Shown here: positions 26,859 through 35,335 of the stretch, piece by piece
Position numbering within the stretch: the stretch's first letter is position 1
Layout of the letters: each line of letters begins with the position of its first letter
Source of the DNA: Methylibium sp.
GTDB taxonomy: Bacteria; Pseudomonadota; Gammaproteobacteria; Burkholderiales; Burkholderiaceae_C
Assembly (NCBI GenBank): GCA_013824165.1
Contig: PNNH01000099.1
Span: 1-64,000, forward strand
DNA length: 64,000 nt
Direction: 5' to 3'
Notes under the pieces: model-generated
What the model saw: only the letters and a program-made list of their open reading frames with translations
What the model was told of the DNA's origin: nothing
Databases searched by the model: none
Made by a program: the position numbers and the translations under genes

Positions 26859-27227
26859 ATGACCGCCAGCCCCGAGACGCCGCAGGTCAGCGCTACGCAG
26901 CCGCTCGGCGGCGCGCTGACGCGCTGGTTCACCGTCCAGGTACGTCGGCGCCTGCTGCTCGCCATCGCAGCCAGCTTTGCCCTGCCCTACCTGATCGGCG
27001 AGTTCTTCAAGCAGTTCGTCCAACCCGGCCTGCACAACGATGCGGTGCGCGGCCAGATGCTGATCGATTTCATCGTCATCGGTGCCATCCTGTTTTCGCT
27101 GACGCTGGTACTGACCTGGCTGATCGGCAGCTGGATCACCGCGGTGATGAAGGGGCCGCGCGTCGAAGCGGATTCCTTTCCGGTCGACGCGCCCCGCCTG
27201 CGCTCGGACAACGATGACCGCGGCTGA
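26859..27227 (+). CDS. Small two-helix membrane protein in the Moco operon
   Basis: 122 residues with two strong membrane segments (LLLAIAASFALPYLIGEFF and IVIGAILFSLTLVLTWLIGS) joined by a short loop and a polar C-terminus. I do not recognise a family. It begins 7 bases after moaA and overlaps the start of mobA by 14 bases, so it is co-transcribed and translationally linked to the molybdenum genes. Role unknown. Confidence 0.6.
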   Translation: MTASPETPQVSATQPLGGALTRWFTVQVRRRLLLAIAASFALPYLIGEFFKQFVQPGLHNDAVRGQMLIDFIVIGAILFSLTLVLTWLIGSWITAVMKGPRVEADSFPVDAPRLRSDNDDRG

Positions 27228-27810
27228 GGCCATCACCGGCCTGGTGCTGGCTGGCGGGCGCGGCAGCCGCATGGGCGGCGTCGACAAAGGCCTGCAACTG
27301 CTGCGCGGCCAGCCGCTGGTAGCGCATGTGCTGGCACGGCTGGCGCCGCAGGTCGGGCCGATGCTGATCAATGCCAACCGGCATCTGGACGACTACGCGG
27401 CCTTTGGCCACGCGGTGCTGCCAGATGCCGATGGCGAGTTCAACGGCCCGCTGGCCGGTCTGCTGGCCGGTCTGCAGGCTTGCCGCACGCCCTGGCTGCT
27501 GGCGGTGCCCTGCGATTCGCCGCTGCTGCCGGTCGATCTGGCGGCGCGGCTGGGCGCCGCCGTCGAAGCCGATGCTGCCGACCTGGCGCTGCCGCTGGCG
27601 GGCGAGCCGCCGCAGCTGCAGCCGGTCTTCTGCCTGCTGCGCCGCAGCCTGGCCGCGCCGCTGGCTGACTATCTGGCCCAGGGCGGCCGCAAGCTGGAAA
27701 CCTGGATGCGCGCGCAGGCCCATGTGATCGTGCCCTTCGATCAGGCGGGCGATGTGCCCGCCTTCTTCAACGCCAACACGCTGGCCGAGCTGAGCCAGCT
27801 CGAACCCTGA
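27214..27810 (+). CDS. mobA: Molybdenum cofactor guanylyltransferase
   Basis: 198 residues. MobA adds GMP to molybdopterin to make the bis-guanine-dinucleotide form. The nucleotide-binding loop LVLAGGRGSRMGGVDKG is at residues 10-26, with the acceptor region CDSPLLP. A roughly 200-residue single-domain protein is the expected size. ATG at 27214 lies inside the end of the preceding membrane-protein gene, and its stop overlaps the next start in TGATG. Confidence 0.93.
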   Translation: MTAAEAITGLVLAGGRGSRMGGVDKGLQLLRGQPLVAHVLARLAPQVGPMLINANRHLDDYAAFGHAVLPDADGEFNGPLAGLLAGLQACRTPWLLAVPCDSPLLPVDLAARLGAAVEADAADLALPLAGEPPQLQPVFCLLRRSLAAPLADYLAQGGRKLETWMRAQAHVIVPFDQAGDVPAFFNANTLAELSQLEP

Positions 27811-28367
27811 TGAACTTCGCAGCCACCCTGCCCGGCATCCGCCTGCACCTGATGCAAGAAAGCGACCTGGCGGCCTACAAGCAACTGCGCGACACGATGA
27901 TCGCCGCGCATGAGGACTCCTTCACCTCGGATGCCGCCACCGAGCGGCAGCGCAGCGCCGACAGCTACCGCAGCCGCCTCGGGAGCCCGGACGCCAGCAG
28001 CCCCTGTCTGTTCACGCTGTGCGCCTGGCAGGGCCCGCGCCTGGTGGGCGCCGTCAGCTGCGAAGGCGAAGCGCGCAGCAAGCTGCGCCATACCGTGCAC
28101 CTGATCGGCATGATGGTGGCCGACGACTGCATGGGCCGCGGCATCGGCCAGGCCCTGCTGGAAACCACGCTGCGACTGCTGCGCGCCAACACCGAGCTGG
28201 AGCAGGTGCTGCTGACCGTCACCAGCAGCAATACCGGTGCCGTGCGCCTGTATCGCCGCCTAGGCTTCGAGCGCTACGGACAGCTGCCGCAGGCGCTGAA
28301 GTGCCTCGATGGCCGCTACCTCGACAAAGACCTGATGCGCCTGCCGCTGCGGCGCGACCAGGCATAG
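27810..28367 (+). CDS. GNAT family N-acetyltransferase
   Basis: 185 residues with acetyl-CoA motif VADDCMGRGIGQALL (about residues 102-116) and a downstream SSNTGAVRLYRRLGFERYG, the RimI-like pattern. It is fused into the molybdenum operon by start/stop overlap with mobA (shared base 27810), yet nothing shows a role in cofactor synthesis. Substrate unknown. Confidence 0.82.
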   Translation: MNFAATLPGIRLHLMQESDLAAYKQLRDTMIAAHEDSFTSDAATERQRSADSYRSRLGSPDASSPCLFTLCAWQGPRLVGAVSCEGEARSKLRHTVHLIGMMVADDCMGRGIGQALLETTLRLLRANTELEQVLLTVTSSNTGAVRLYRRLGFERYGQLPQALKCLDGRYLDKDLMRLPLRRDQA

Positions 28368-28387
28368 CCCCACACCCCCAGCCCACC

Positions 28388-29677
28388 ATGAGCGCTCCGA
28401 CCTCGCTGCAGCACATCGCCTCCTGCCTGTCCGGCTATGACCCGCAATCGCTGCGCGTCGACCTGGCGCGCGACTTCATCGCCCGGCTGCTGCCGCGCGT
28501 CAGCACCACCGAGCGGGTGGCGCTGCGCAGCGCGCTGGGCCGCGTGCTGGCCGAGGACATCGTCTCGCCGATCGATGTGCCGGCCGCCGACAACTCGGCG
28601 ATGGACGGCTACGCGCTGCGCGGCGCCGAGCTGAACCCCGCCGGCGACACGCGCCTCAAGGTGGCCGGCACCAGCCTGGCCGGCGGCGCGGCGCCACAAG
28701 ACCTGACCCCGCTGCACTGCCAGCGCATCATGACGGGTGCGCTGATGCCGCCGGGGCTAGACACCGTGGTGCCGCAGGAATTCACCCGCAGCGAAGGCGA
28801 GTTCATCGTAATCCCGGCCGGCTGCGTGCGCCCCGGCGACAACCGCCGCCTGGCCGGCGAAGACCTGGCGCGAGGCCAGGTGGCGCTGGCCGCCGGCCGC
28901 ATCATCCGGCCCGCCGACCTGGGCCTGATCGCATCGTTGGGCCAGGCCGAGGTGGCGGTGCGCCGCCGGCTGCGCGTGGCCATCCTGTCCACTGGCGACG
29001 AACTGCGCTCACTGGGCCAGCCGCTGGCGCCGGGCTGCGTCTACGACAGCAACCGCTACACGCTGTGGGGCCTGCTAGAGCGCCTGGGCGTGGAGGTGAT
29101 CGACCTGGGCGTCGTAAAGGACGACCCGGATGCGCTACGCCAGGCCTTCAGCGAAGCGGCAGCCAGCGCCGACGCCATCATCAGCTCGGGCGGCGTCAGC
29201 GTCGGCGAGGCCGACCACACCAAACGCATCATGGCCGAGCTCGGCGAGGTGTTGTTCTGGAAGATCGCGATGCGGCCCGGCCGGCCGATGGCGATCGGCC
29301 GCATCCCCTCGGGCGGACGCGACGTCATCCTGTTCGGCTTGCCCGGCAATCCAGTGGCCGTGATGGTGACCTTCTACGCCTTCGTGCGCGAGGCACTGCT
29401 GGCGATGGCTGGTGCGCAGGCGCAAGCCCTGCCGATGCTGTGCGCGCAGGCCGTCAAACCACTGCGCAAGAAACCCGGCCGCACCGAATACCAGCGCGGC
29501 ATCGTCAGCCGCGCTGCGGATGGCCGCTGGCAGGTCGAGATCACCGGCAACCAGGGCTCCGGCATCCTCTCCAGCATGAGCCAAGCCGACGGCCTGGTGG
29601 TGCTGGGACATGAGCAGGGCGATGTGGCGGCCGGCGACCCGGTGGATGTGCTGCTGTTCGAGGGGCTGAACGGCTGA
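28388..29677 (+). CDS. moeA: Molybdopterin molybdotransferase
   Basis: 429-residue enzyme that inserts molybdate into adenylylated molybdopterin. Family signatures: DVPAADNSAMDGYALR near the N-terminus, CQRIMTGALMPPG and SSGGVSVGEADHTK. The C-terminal domain IV is complete. ATG at 28388 was chosen because residues upstream of it in the same frame lie antisense-free inside the GNAT gene. Last recognisable molybdenum gene of the run. Confidence 0.94.
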   Translation: MSAPTSLQHIASCLSGYDPQSLRVDLARDFIARLLPRVSTTERVALRSALGRVLAEDIVSPIDVPAADNSAMDGYALRGAELNPAGDTRLKVAGTSLAGGAAPQDLTPLHCQRIMTGALMPPGLDTVVPQEFTRSEGEFIVIPAGCVRPGDNRRLAGEDLARGQVALAAGRIIRPADLGLIASLGQAEVAVRRRLRVAILSTGDELRSLGQPLAPGCVYDSNRYTLWGLLERLGVEVIDLGVVKDDPDALRQAFSEAAASADAIISSGGVSVGEADHTKRIMAELGEVLFWKIAMRPGRPMAIGRIPSGGRDVILFGLPGNPVAVMVTFYAFVREALLAMAGAQAQALPMLCAQAVKPLRKKPGRTEYQRGIVSRAADGRWQVEITGNQGSGILSSMSQADGLVVLGHEQGDVAAGDPVDVLLFEGLNG

Positions 29678-29698
29678 GGCCCAGCCCGGCAGAGCGAG

Positions 29699-30697
29699 AT
29701 GAAGCAGCGCCGTCCCTGGCTTGTCCGCCTGACCCTGTTCGGCTTAGCCATGCTTCTTGCCGTCGGCGGCTGGACGGCGCTTGAGCTGCACCGCGACCTG
29801 CAACGCCATGAACAGCGCCTGGCCGCGCTGGGCAGCCGCGTGCTGGCCACGCCTTGCGGCACCATCGAAGTGGCCGAGGCCGGTCCGGCGGACGGTCCCC
29901 CGCTGCTGCTCGTCCACGGTAGCGGCGGCGGCTTCGACCAGGCCCTGGCGCTGGGCGCCGACTATGCTGCGCGTGGCCAACGCGTGATCGCGCCATCCCG
30001 CTTCGGCTATCTGCGCACGCCCTACCCGGCCGACGGCAATGCCTCGGGCGAACAGCAGGCCGACCAGTTCGCCTGCCTGCTTGATGCGCTGGCCTTGCCT
30101 CGCGTCGCGGTGATGGGCGTCTCGGCCGGCGGCATCTCGGCCCTGCACTTCGCGTTGCGCCATCCGCAGCGCACCCAAGCCCTGGTGCTGATGGTGCCGG
30201 CTGTGTACCGGCCCGACCCCGCTGTACCCATGCCGGACTGGGCGCTGCAGGTGCTGGACGCTGCGATCAGCGCCGACCTGCCCTTCTGGTTGCTGACCCG
30301 CTGGGCACCGGACAGCGCACGCCGACTGATCCTGGCAACGCCACCCACCGTCTATCACGCCGCCAGCCGCGCGGAGCGGCAGCGCGCCGATGCCATGCTG
30401 GACGCGATCTTGCCCGTCAGCGCGCGCCGTCTCGGGCTGCTCAACGATTCGCGCCTGACCACCGGCGCAGCCCGCGTGGCGCTGGAACGCATCAGCGCGC
30501 CCACGCTGGCGATCAGCGCGCGTGATGATGGCTTCGGCACCTATGCATCAGCGGAGTACAGCGCAGCCCACATCCCGGGCGCGCAGCTACTCGGCTTCAA
30601 CAGCGGCGGGCATCTGCTGCTGGGCCATCAGCCAGAAGTGGTCGAGGCCGTGCTGGCCCTGCTGAACCGCAGCCGCCCCGCCAGCGCCGCGCACTGA
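29699..30697 (+). CDS. Alpha/beta hydrolase, membrane-anchored or exported
   Basis: 332 residues with an N-terminal hydrophobic segment (TLFGLAMLLAVGGWTALEL) that may be an anchor or signal. The alpha/beta hydrolase signatures are HGSGGGFD (oxyanion loop), GVSAGG with the nucleophilic Ser at about residue 141, and a C-terminal GHLLLGH with the His. Substrate unknown. It begins 21 bases after moeA and could be transcribed with it. Confidence 0.82.
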   Translation: MKQRRPWLVRLTLFGLAMLLAVGGWTALELHRDLQRHEQRLAALGSRVLATPCGTIEVAEAGPADGPPLLLVHGSGGGFDQALALGADYAARGQRVIAPSRFGYLRTPYPADGNASGEQQADQFACLLDALALPRVAVMGVSAGGISALHFALRHPQRTQALVLMVPAVYRPDPAVPMPDWALQVLDAAISADLPFWLLTRWAPDSARRLILATPPTVYHAASRAERQRADAMLDAILPVSARRLGLLNDSRLTTGAARVALERISAPTLAISARDDGFGTYASAEYSAAHIPGAQLLGFNSGGHLLLGHQPEVVEAVLALLNRSRPASAAH

Positions 30698-30720
30698 TGA
30701 AGCGCAACGCAGCGCGGCGC

Positions 30721-31458
30721 TTACGCCTCGCGCCGCATCGCCGTGAACTGAGCGAATTCCCAGGAGCGCAGGCCTAGCAGCAGCGTGTAGCCATCGCGCG
30801 ATTCGGGCGCCAGGCGCTGGTCGTCGGCATGCAAACGCGCCAGTTCCGCGGCCAGCTGCTGGATCTTCTGCACCAGCTCCTGCGCGCTCGGATCGGAAAG
30901 CCGGCCATGCACCAGCAGCAGGGTCTCGCCAGGCGCATCGAAGTTGCCGGCAAAGTAATCGTCCACCACATACTTGCGCACGAAGCGCTGCATTGGCCCA
31001 TCCGGCAGCCAGCGAAAAGCGCGCGACACCCGCAGGCGATAGCGGTTCAAGGGCTTCAACTCGATCACCTCCAGCCGGTCGAGCTTGACCAGATAGCGGA
31101 TGCAGTCGGCCTCGCTGATCTGGTAGGTCTCGACAATCTGCTCCAGCGTCCAATGGCCCAGACAGCTGATCGCCACCAGCAGCAGCCTGGGATCACTCAC
31201 CAGCGAGCGCTCCTGCGCCAGTGTCAGCGTGTCGGCCGCCGGCGCCGCATCGGCAGCCTGGCGCATCACGTCTTCCAGGCTGACGCCCACCGCCTTGCAG
31301 ATCTCGACCAGACGCGACAGCGTCATGTCGCCCAGCGAGAACATGCGCTTGACGCTGGACTCACTCAGATTCAAGCGCTGCGCCAGCAGCTTGTAGGTGA
31401 TGCCTGCGGCGCGCATCTCGGCGCGCAGCACCTGCAGCAGGAGTTCGGGACTGCTCAT
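30721..31458 (-). CDS. Helix-turn-helix (XRE-type) transcriptional regulator
   Basis: 245 residues. Residues 15-65 form a lambda-repressor-type helix-turn-helix (YKLLAQRLNLSESSVKRMFS, LVEICKAVGVSLEDVM). The remaining 170 residues form a conserved but unnamed domain without a known ligand motif. It is divergent from a beta-barrel outer-membrane gene across 235 bases and may regulate it. Convergent with the hydrolase, 23 bases apart. Confidence 0.82.
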   Translation of the reverse strand: MSSPELLLQVLRAEMRAAGITYKLLAQRLNLSESSVKRMFSLGDMTLSRLVEICKAVGVSLEDVMRQAADAAPAADTLTLAQERSLVSDPRLLLVAISCLGHWTLEQIVETYQISEADCIRYLVKLDRLEVIELKPLNRYRLRVSRAFRWLPDGPMQRFVRKYVVDDYFAGNFDAPGETLLLVHGRLSDPSAQELVQKIQQLAAELARLHADDQRLAPESRDGYTLLLGLRSWEFAQFTAMRREA

Positions 31459-31693
31459 GGATGGAGGGCCTCGTCAGTGGCAAACGTCATGCTTGATGTG
31501 GCGAAAGGTAAGTAGCGTCATACGCACCCTTCAGGCCACGAATATTGAACCTGGTTCATTCTCGCTGAACTTCTGGCCAAGGCCGATGACACTGCGGTCA
31601 CCCTGGAGGCCTCGGCTCAAACCACTCAGGTTCGCGAAGCAAGCAATACCGAACCGAGGATCTCCAGGGCCTGTCACTTAGGAGTTCTGATCC

Positions 31694-32278
31694 ATGAGCA
31701 AGTCCTTCCGCATCCTGGCCGCAGGCCTGATCACCGTCCTGGCCGGCGCTGCTTCGGCACAGACCGCGTCGCTGTCCAAGCCCGATTACTACGCTGGCGC
31801 CGGCCTCGGCGTTTACAACAAGTACAGCCTGACTTGCGCAGCAGGCGCCGCCTGCGACCGCACGGCCGACCTCGGCGGCAAGATCTACGGTGGCGCCGAT
31901 TTCGGCAGCTTCGGCGTCGAGGCCCTGGCCTTCGGCCTGAAGAGCGCCCAAGGCAGCCTGAAGAACGGCTCGGGCCTCACCGTGCCGGGCTCCGTCAGCA
32001 TGAGCGGCGTGGGCGTTGTGGGTGTGATGCCCTATGCCCTGGGCGATTTCACGCTGAAGGGCCGTCTGGGTCTGGGCTATGTGCGCGGCAAGGCCAGCAT
32101 CGGCGCCGGCGTGCAGGATGACTCCAGCGTGCGTCCGCTGGTCGGCCTGGGCGCGAGCTACGCACTGAACAAGCAGGTCTCGCTGAACGCCGATTGGGAT
32201 CGCTTCGAGGCCAAGTACAGCGGCTCGGGCAAGACCCACGCCAATATGCTGTCGGTGGGCGTGAGCTACAAGTTCTAA
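31694..32278 (+). CDS. Small outer-membrane beta-barrel protein
   Basis: 194 residues: signal peptide (FRILAAGLITVLAGAASAQ), eight-strand-like pattern (YYAGAGLGVYNKYS, YGGADFGSFGVEALAFGL, LGLGYVRGKA) and a C-terminal Phe (GVSYKF). OmpA-like or OmpW-like fold. Similar in architecture to the barrel at 5726-6271 but not a close copy. An AGGAG site lies 9 bases upstream of the start. Divergent from an XRE-type regulator. Confidence 0.78.
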   Translation: MSKSFRILAAGLITVLAGAASAQTASLSKPDYYAGAGLGVYNKYSLTCAAGAACDRTADLGGKIYGGADFGSFGVEALAFGLKSAQGSLKNGSGLTVPGSVSMSGVGVVGVMPYALGDFTLKGRLGLGYVRGKASIGAGVQDDSSVRPLVGLGASYALNKQVSLNADWDRFEAKYSGSGKTHANMLSVGVSYKF

Positions 32279-32287
32279 GCCAGGACT

Positions 32288-32315
32288 GCAGCAGGGCCGA
32301 GCCCGGTCCTGCTGC
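32288..32315. terminator. Hairpin between convergent genes, possible terminator
   Basis: Stem gcagcagg/cctgctgc (32288-32295 with 32308-32315) around a GC-rich 12-base loop, lying 10 bases after the barrel gene and 12 before the end of map. No T-run follows on either strand, so termination is uncertain. Confidence 0.4.
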
Positions 32316-32326
32316 TCCACCCGACC

Positions 32327-33073
32327 TCAGTGCCGGGTCACGACGATAGGGCTGTTCCGGGTCACGATCAGCGTGTGCTCGAACTGGGCCGACAGATTGC
32401 CTGGCGCGCCGGACAGGGTCCAGCCGTCGGGCTGCTCCTCCACCCAGCGGCTCTTGGTCGACAGAAAGGGCTCGATGGTGATGACCATGCCCTCTTCCAG
32501 CACCCGCGTATCCGTCGCGTCGAAGTAGCCCGGAATCGATTCCGGCGCCTCATGCAGCGAGCGGCCCACGCCATGGCTGCACAGGTTCTCGATGATCTTG
32601 AAGCGATGCGCGCGCGCCACCTTCTCGATCGCATGGCCGATGCGATTGAGTTTGGCGCCGTGCCGCACTTCTTTCAGCGCCTGCTCCAAGGCATAGCGCG
32701 CGGCGAACACCAGCTGCGTCTTGGTGGGCGTGGTGGGCGGCACGATGCGCGTGCCGCCGGTGTCGGCAAAGTAACCATCCAGCACCGCCGACACATCGAT
32801 GTTCACCACATCGCCCTTGGCGATCAGGCGGCTGCCCGGAATGCCATGCGCCGCTTCTTCGTTGACGCTGATGCAGGTGGCGCCAGGAAAACCGTAGCTC
32901 GAGGCTGGCGCTGACACGGCGCCAAACTCGGCCAGCCATTGCGCCCCCATCTCGTCGAGTTCACGCGTGCTAATGCCCGGACGCACCGCGTCCAGCATGC
33001 GGCCCAACACAGTGGACACCACATGTCCGGCCGCTTTCAGGCCGGCGATATCGCTGTCGTTCTCTATCGTCAT
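32327..33073 (-). CDS. map: Methionine aminopeptidase, type I
   Basis: 248-residue enzyme that removes the initiator Met from nascent proteins. The five metal ligands can be assigned: Asp in NIDVSAV, Asp in FADTGG, His in SLHEAPE, Glu in ITIEPF and Glu in FEHTLIV. The S1 pocket His is in AHGIP. It is not next to rpsB, the usual location of the principal copy, so it may be a second or relocated copy. Followed on the minus strand by the barrel/map convergence. Confidence 0.93.
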   Translation of the reverse strand: MTIENDSDIAGLKAAGHVVSTVLGRMLDAVRPGISTRELDEMGAQWLAEFGAVSAPASSYGFPGATCISVNEEAAHGIPGSRLIAKGDVVNIDVSAVLDGYFADTGGTRIVPPTTPTKTQLVFAARYALEQALKEVRHGAKLNRIGHAIEKVARAHRFKIIENLCSHGVGRSLHEAPESIPGYFDATDTRVLEEGMVITIEPFLSTKSRWVEEQPDGWTLSGAPGNLSAQFEHTLIVTRNSPIVVTRH

Positions 33074-33094
33074 CGCGGCCTACTTTCCTTGCGC

Positions 33095-33817
33095 TCAGCG
33101 GCTGTTCAACAAACGTTCAGCCAGCGCGAAATCGGCCGGCCAGGTGACCTTGAAGTTCTCCATCGGGCTCTCCACCAGCAGCGGCTGGTGGCCCAGGGCT
33201 TCGATGGCGCTGGCCTCGTCGGTCACGCCCTCGGTGCCAGCCGCCAGCGCCGGCTTCAGCAGGCCGAGGCGAAACATTTGCGGCGTCTGTGCGGCCCACT
33301 TGCCGCGCCGGTCCACGGTGGCGGCCACGCGACCAGAGGCCGTCGCGTCCTTCAGCGTGTCGGCCACCGGCAGCGCCAGCAGCCCGCCGACCTCGTCGTC
33401 GGCGCAGGCGGCGATCAGGCGCGAGACCCACTCAGGCCGCAGCAGGCAGCGTGCCGCGTCGTGCACCAGCACCCAGTCATGCGGCTGCGCGCCACGCGCC
33501 AGCAGCTCGATCAGCCCATTGGCCACGCTCTCGGCGCGCGTGGCGCCGCCGCAGCGGGCCAACCAGGCGCGCTCGCCGGCAAAACCCGGCACCGCAGCCT
33601 CGAATTGATCGTCCTCGGGCGACAGCACCACCAGCGTGGCCTCAAGACTTGGCACCGCGGCCAGCGCGTCCAGCGTGTGGGCCATCATCGCGCGACCGGC
33701 CAGATTCACGTATTGCTTGGGGCGGTCGGCGCCCGAACGCGCGCCGACACCGGCGGCCGGCACTAGCGCATAGCAGCGCGGCTGCAGCCCGATGGGAAAG
33801 GTCGTCATGGCCGGCAT
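33095..33817 (-). CDS. ispD: 2-C-methyl-D-erythritol 4-phosphate cytidylyltransferase
   Basis: 240-residue enzyme of the MEP isoprenoid pathway that adds CMP to methylerythritol phosphate. Key motifs are VPAAGVGARSGADRPKQY at the CTP-binding loop, VHDAARCLL and the C-terminal GITDEA-like GVTDEASAIEA. ATG at 33817 or 33808 is possible; no clear ribosome binding site separates them. ispF, often fused or adjacent, is absent here. Located 21 bases upstream of map, so probably the same transcript. Confidence 0.93.
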   Translation of the reverse strand: MPAMTTFPIGLQPRCYALVPAAGVGARSGADRPKQYVNLAGRAMMAHTLDALAAVPSLEATLVVLSPEDDQFEAAVPGFAGERAWLARCGGATRAESVANGLIELLARGAQPHDWVLVHDAARCLLRPEWVSRLIAACADDEVGGLLALPVADTLKDATASGRVAATVDRRGKWAAQTPQMFRLGLLKPALAAGTEGVTDEASAIEALGHQPLLVESPMENFKVTWPADFALAERLLNSR

Positions 33818-33897
33818 TCTAGGGACCCCGCCTACACTTCAGGCCCGCGGCGCAATGCTGCCGCTGCACGCTTCCCCCGCACTTCGCTCTCTTCTCC

Positions 33898-34935
33898 ATG
33901 CAAGACATCGCCGCCATCCGCCAGCGCCTGCGCGCCCTGGGCGCCGGCCCACAGCACGAGCAACGCCTGCTGCGCGACTGGGTCCAGGCCCGCCCGCATG
34001 AGCAGGGCCGGCGCCGTCCGCAGGACTTCCTGCCGCTGGCGGTCCGCGAAGACTTGCCCCGGCTCGATGCCGACTTGCAAGGCATCGCCCGCCTGGTCTC
34101 CAGCCATCCGGGCGAGGACGGCTCGGCGCGCCTGCTGGTGGCGCTGGCCGATGGGCAGACGGTCGAGAGCGTGCTGCTGCCGCGCGACGGGCTGTGCGTC
34201 TCGTCGCAGGTCGGCTGCGCGGTGGGCTGCCAGTTCTGCATGACCGGCAAAGACGGCCTGATCCGCCAGGTCGGCAGCGCAGAGATCGTGGCCCAGGTGG
34301 CGCTGGCGCGCAAGCAGAGGCCGGTCAAGAAGGTGGTGTTCATGGGCATGGGCGAGCCGGCCCACAACCTGGACAACGTGATGGCTGCCATCGAGCTGCT
34401 GGGCACGCTGGGCAATATCGGCCACAAGAACCTGGTGTTCTCCACCGTCGGCGATCCGCGCGTGTTCGAGCGCCTGCCGCTGGGGCCGGTGAAGCCGGCG
34501 CTGGCCTTGTCGCTGCACACCAGCAAGCCGGCGCTGCGCGAGCATTTGCTGCCGCGCGCACCGCGCCTCAGCCCGGAGGAACTGGTCGAGGCCGGCGAGC
34601 GCTACGCGCGTGAGACCGGCTACCCGATCCAGTACCAGTGGACGCTGATCGAAGGCGTCAATGACGGACCCGATGAGATGGACGGCATCGTGCGCCTGCT
34701 CAAGGGCAAGTACGGCGTGCTGAACATGATCCCCTACAACAGCGTGCCCGAGCTGCCCTTCCAGCGCCCCAGCTGGGACAAGGCCCGCGAGATTGCGCGC
34801 CAACTGCACCAGCGCGGCGTGCTGACCAAGCTGCGCGACTCCGCCGGGCAGGATGTGGACGGTGGCTGCGGTCAGCTGCGCGCGCGCGCCCAGCGCCCAC
34901 CGCGCCACAGCGTCATCGACATCCGGCGCGCCTGA
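33898..34935 (+). CDS. RlmN-family radical SAM 23S rRNA methyltransferase (probable paralogue)
   Basis: 345 residues with the RlmN layout: an N-terminal domain that binds RNA and the radical-SAM cysteines in CAVGCQFC (about 107, 111, 114). MGMGEPAHNLDNV and the second catalytic Cys in GGCGQL at about 322 follow. It should form 2-methyladenosine at A2503 or a close variant. The usual rlmN neighbours (ndk, hisS and others) are absent; it sits beside ispD, so a second family member is likely. The CxxxCxxC and C-terminal Cys are intact, so it is probably active. Confidence 0.82.
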   Translation: MQDIAAIRQRLRALGAGPQHEQRLLRDWVQARPHEQGRRRPQDFLPLAVREDLPRLDADLQGIARLVSSHPGEDGSARLLVALADGQTVESVLLPRDGLCVSSQVGCAVGCQFCMTGKDGLIRQVGSAEIVAQVALARKQRPVKKVVFMGMGEPAHNLDNVMAAIELLGTLGNIGHKNLVFSTVGDPRVFERLPLGPVKPALALSLHTSKPALREHLLPRAPRLSPEELVEAGERYARETGYPIQYQWTLIEGVNDGPDEMDGIVRLLKGKYGVLNMIPYNSVPELPFQRPSWDKAREIARQLHQRGVLTKLRDSAGQDVDGGCGQLRARAQRPPRHSVIDIRRA

Positions 34936-34950
34936 TCCCGCGCGCCGCGA

Positions 34951-35292
34951 TCAGCGCTGCTGGCCTTGCGGTGGGGCGGGCATGCGGTCGGGCCGCAGCG
35001 CCAGCACCTGGCTGCTGCCGCTCTGGGATTGGCTGCTGCCGGTGTACTGGCAGCTGCCGCTGATGGTTTGGCCATTGCGGCCGGTGAAGCTGGCCGTGGC
35101 GCCGACGGCCTTGCCCTGACAGGCAGCGATGGCCTCGGGAGGCGGGCCGGGCGGCTGCCCCTTGGCGCTGCCGGGTGGCGAAGGCGGCGCGCTGTCCGCG
35201 GCCTGGCAGGCTGCAGCGGCCAGCAACAGGCCGAACGCGAGGCAGCGGCTCGCAGCAGGAACGCGTTGACGCGATTGATGTATTTCTCTCAT
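34951..35292 (-). CDS. Small exported protein, possible lipoprotein
   Basis: 113 residues. Signal region RCLAFGLLLAAAACQA, with a lipobox-like AAAC, then a Pro-rich linker. A conserved block PPPEAIAACQGKAVGATASF is followed by NGQTISGSCQYTG; this pattern of two Cys around a Gly-rich strand is seen in small periplasmic proteins of unknown function. Convergent with the RlmN-like gene. Confidence 0.6.
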   Translation of the reverse strand: MREIHQSRQRVPAASRCLAFGLLLAAAACQAADSAPPSPPGSAKGQPPGPPPEAIAACQGKAVGATASFTGRNGQTISGSCQYTGSSQSQSGSSQVLALRPDRMPAPPQGQQR

Positions 35293-35335
35293 CCGATGTG
35301 CTTTCTAGAAAAGGCCAGAGGCGGGCTCGCGCGAC

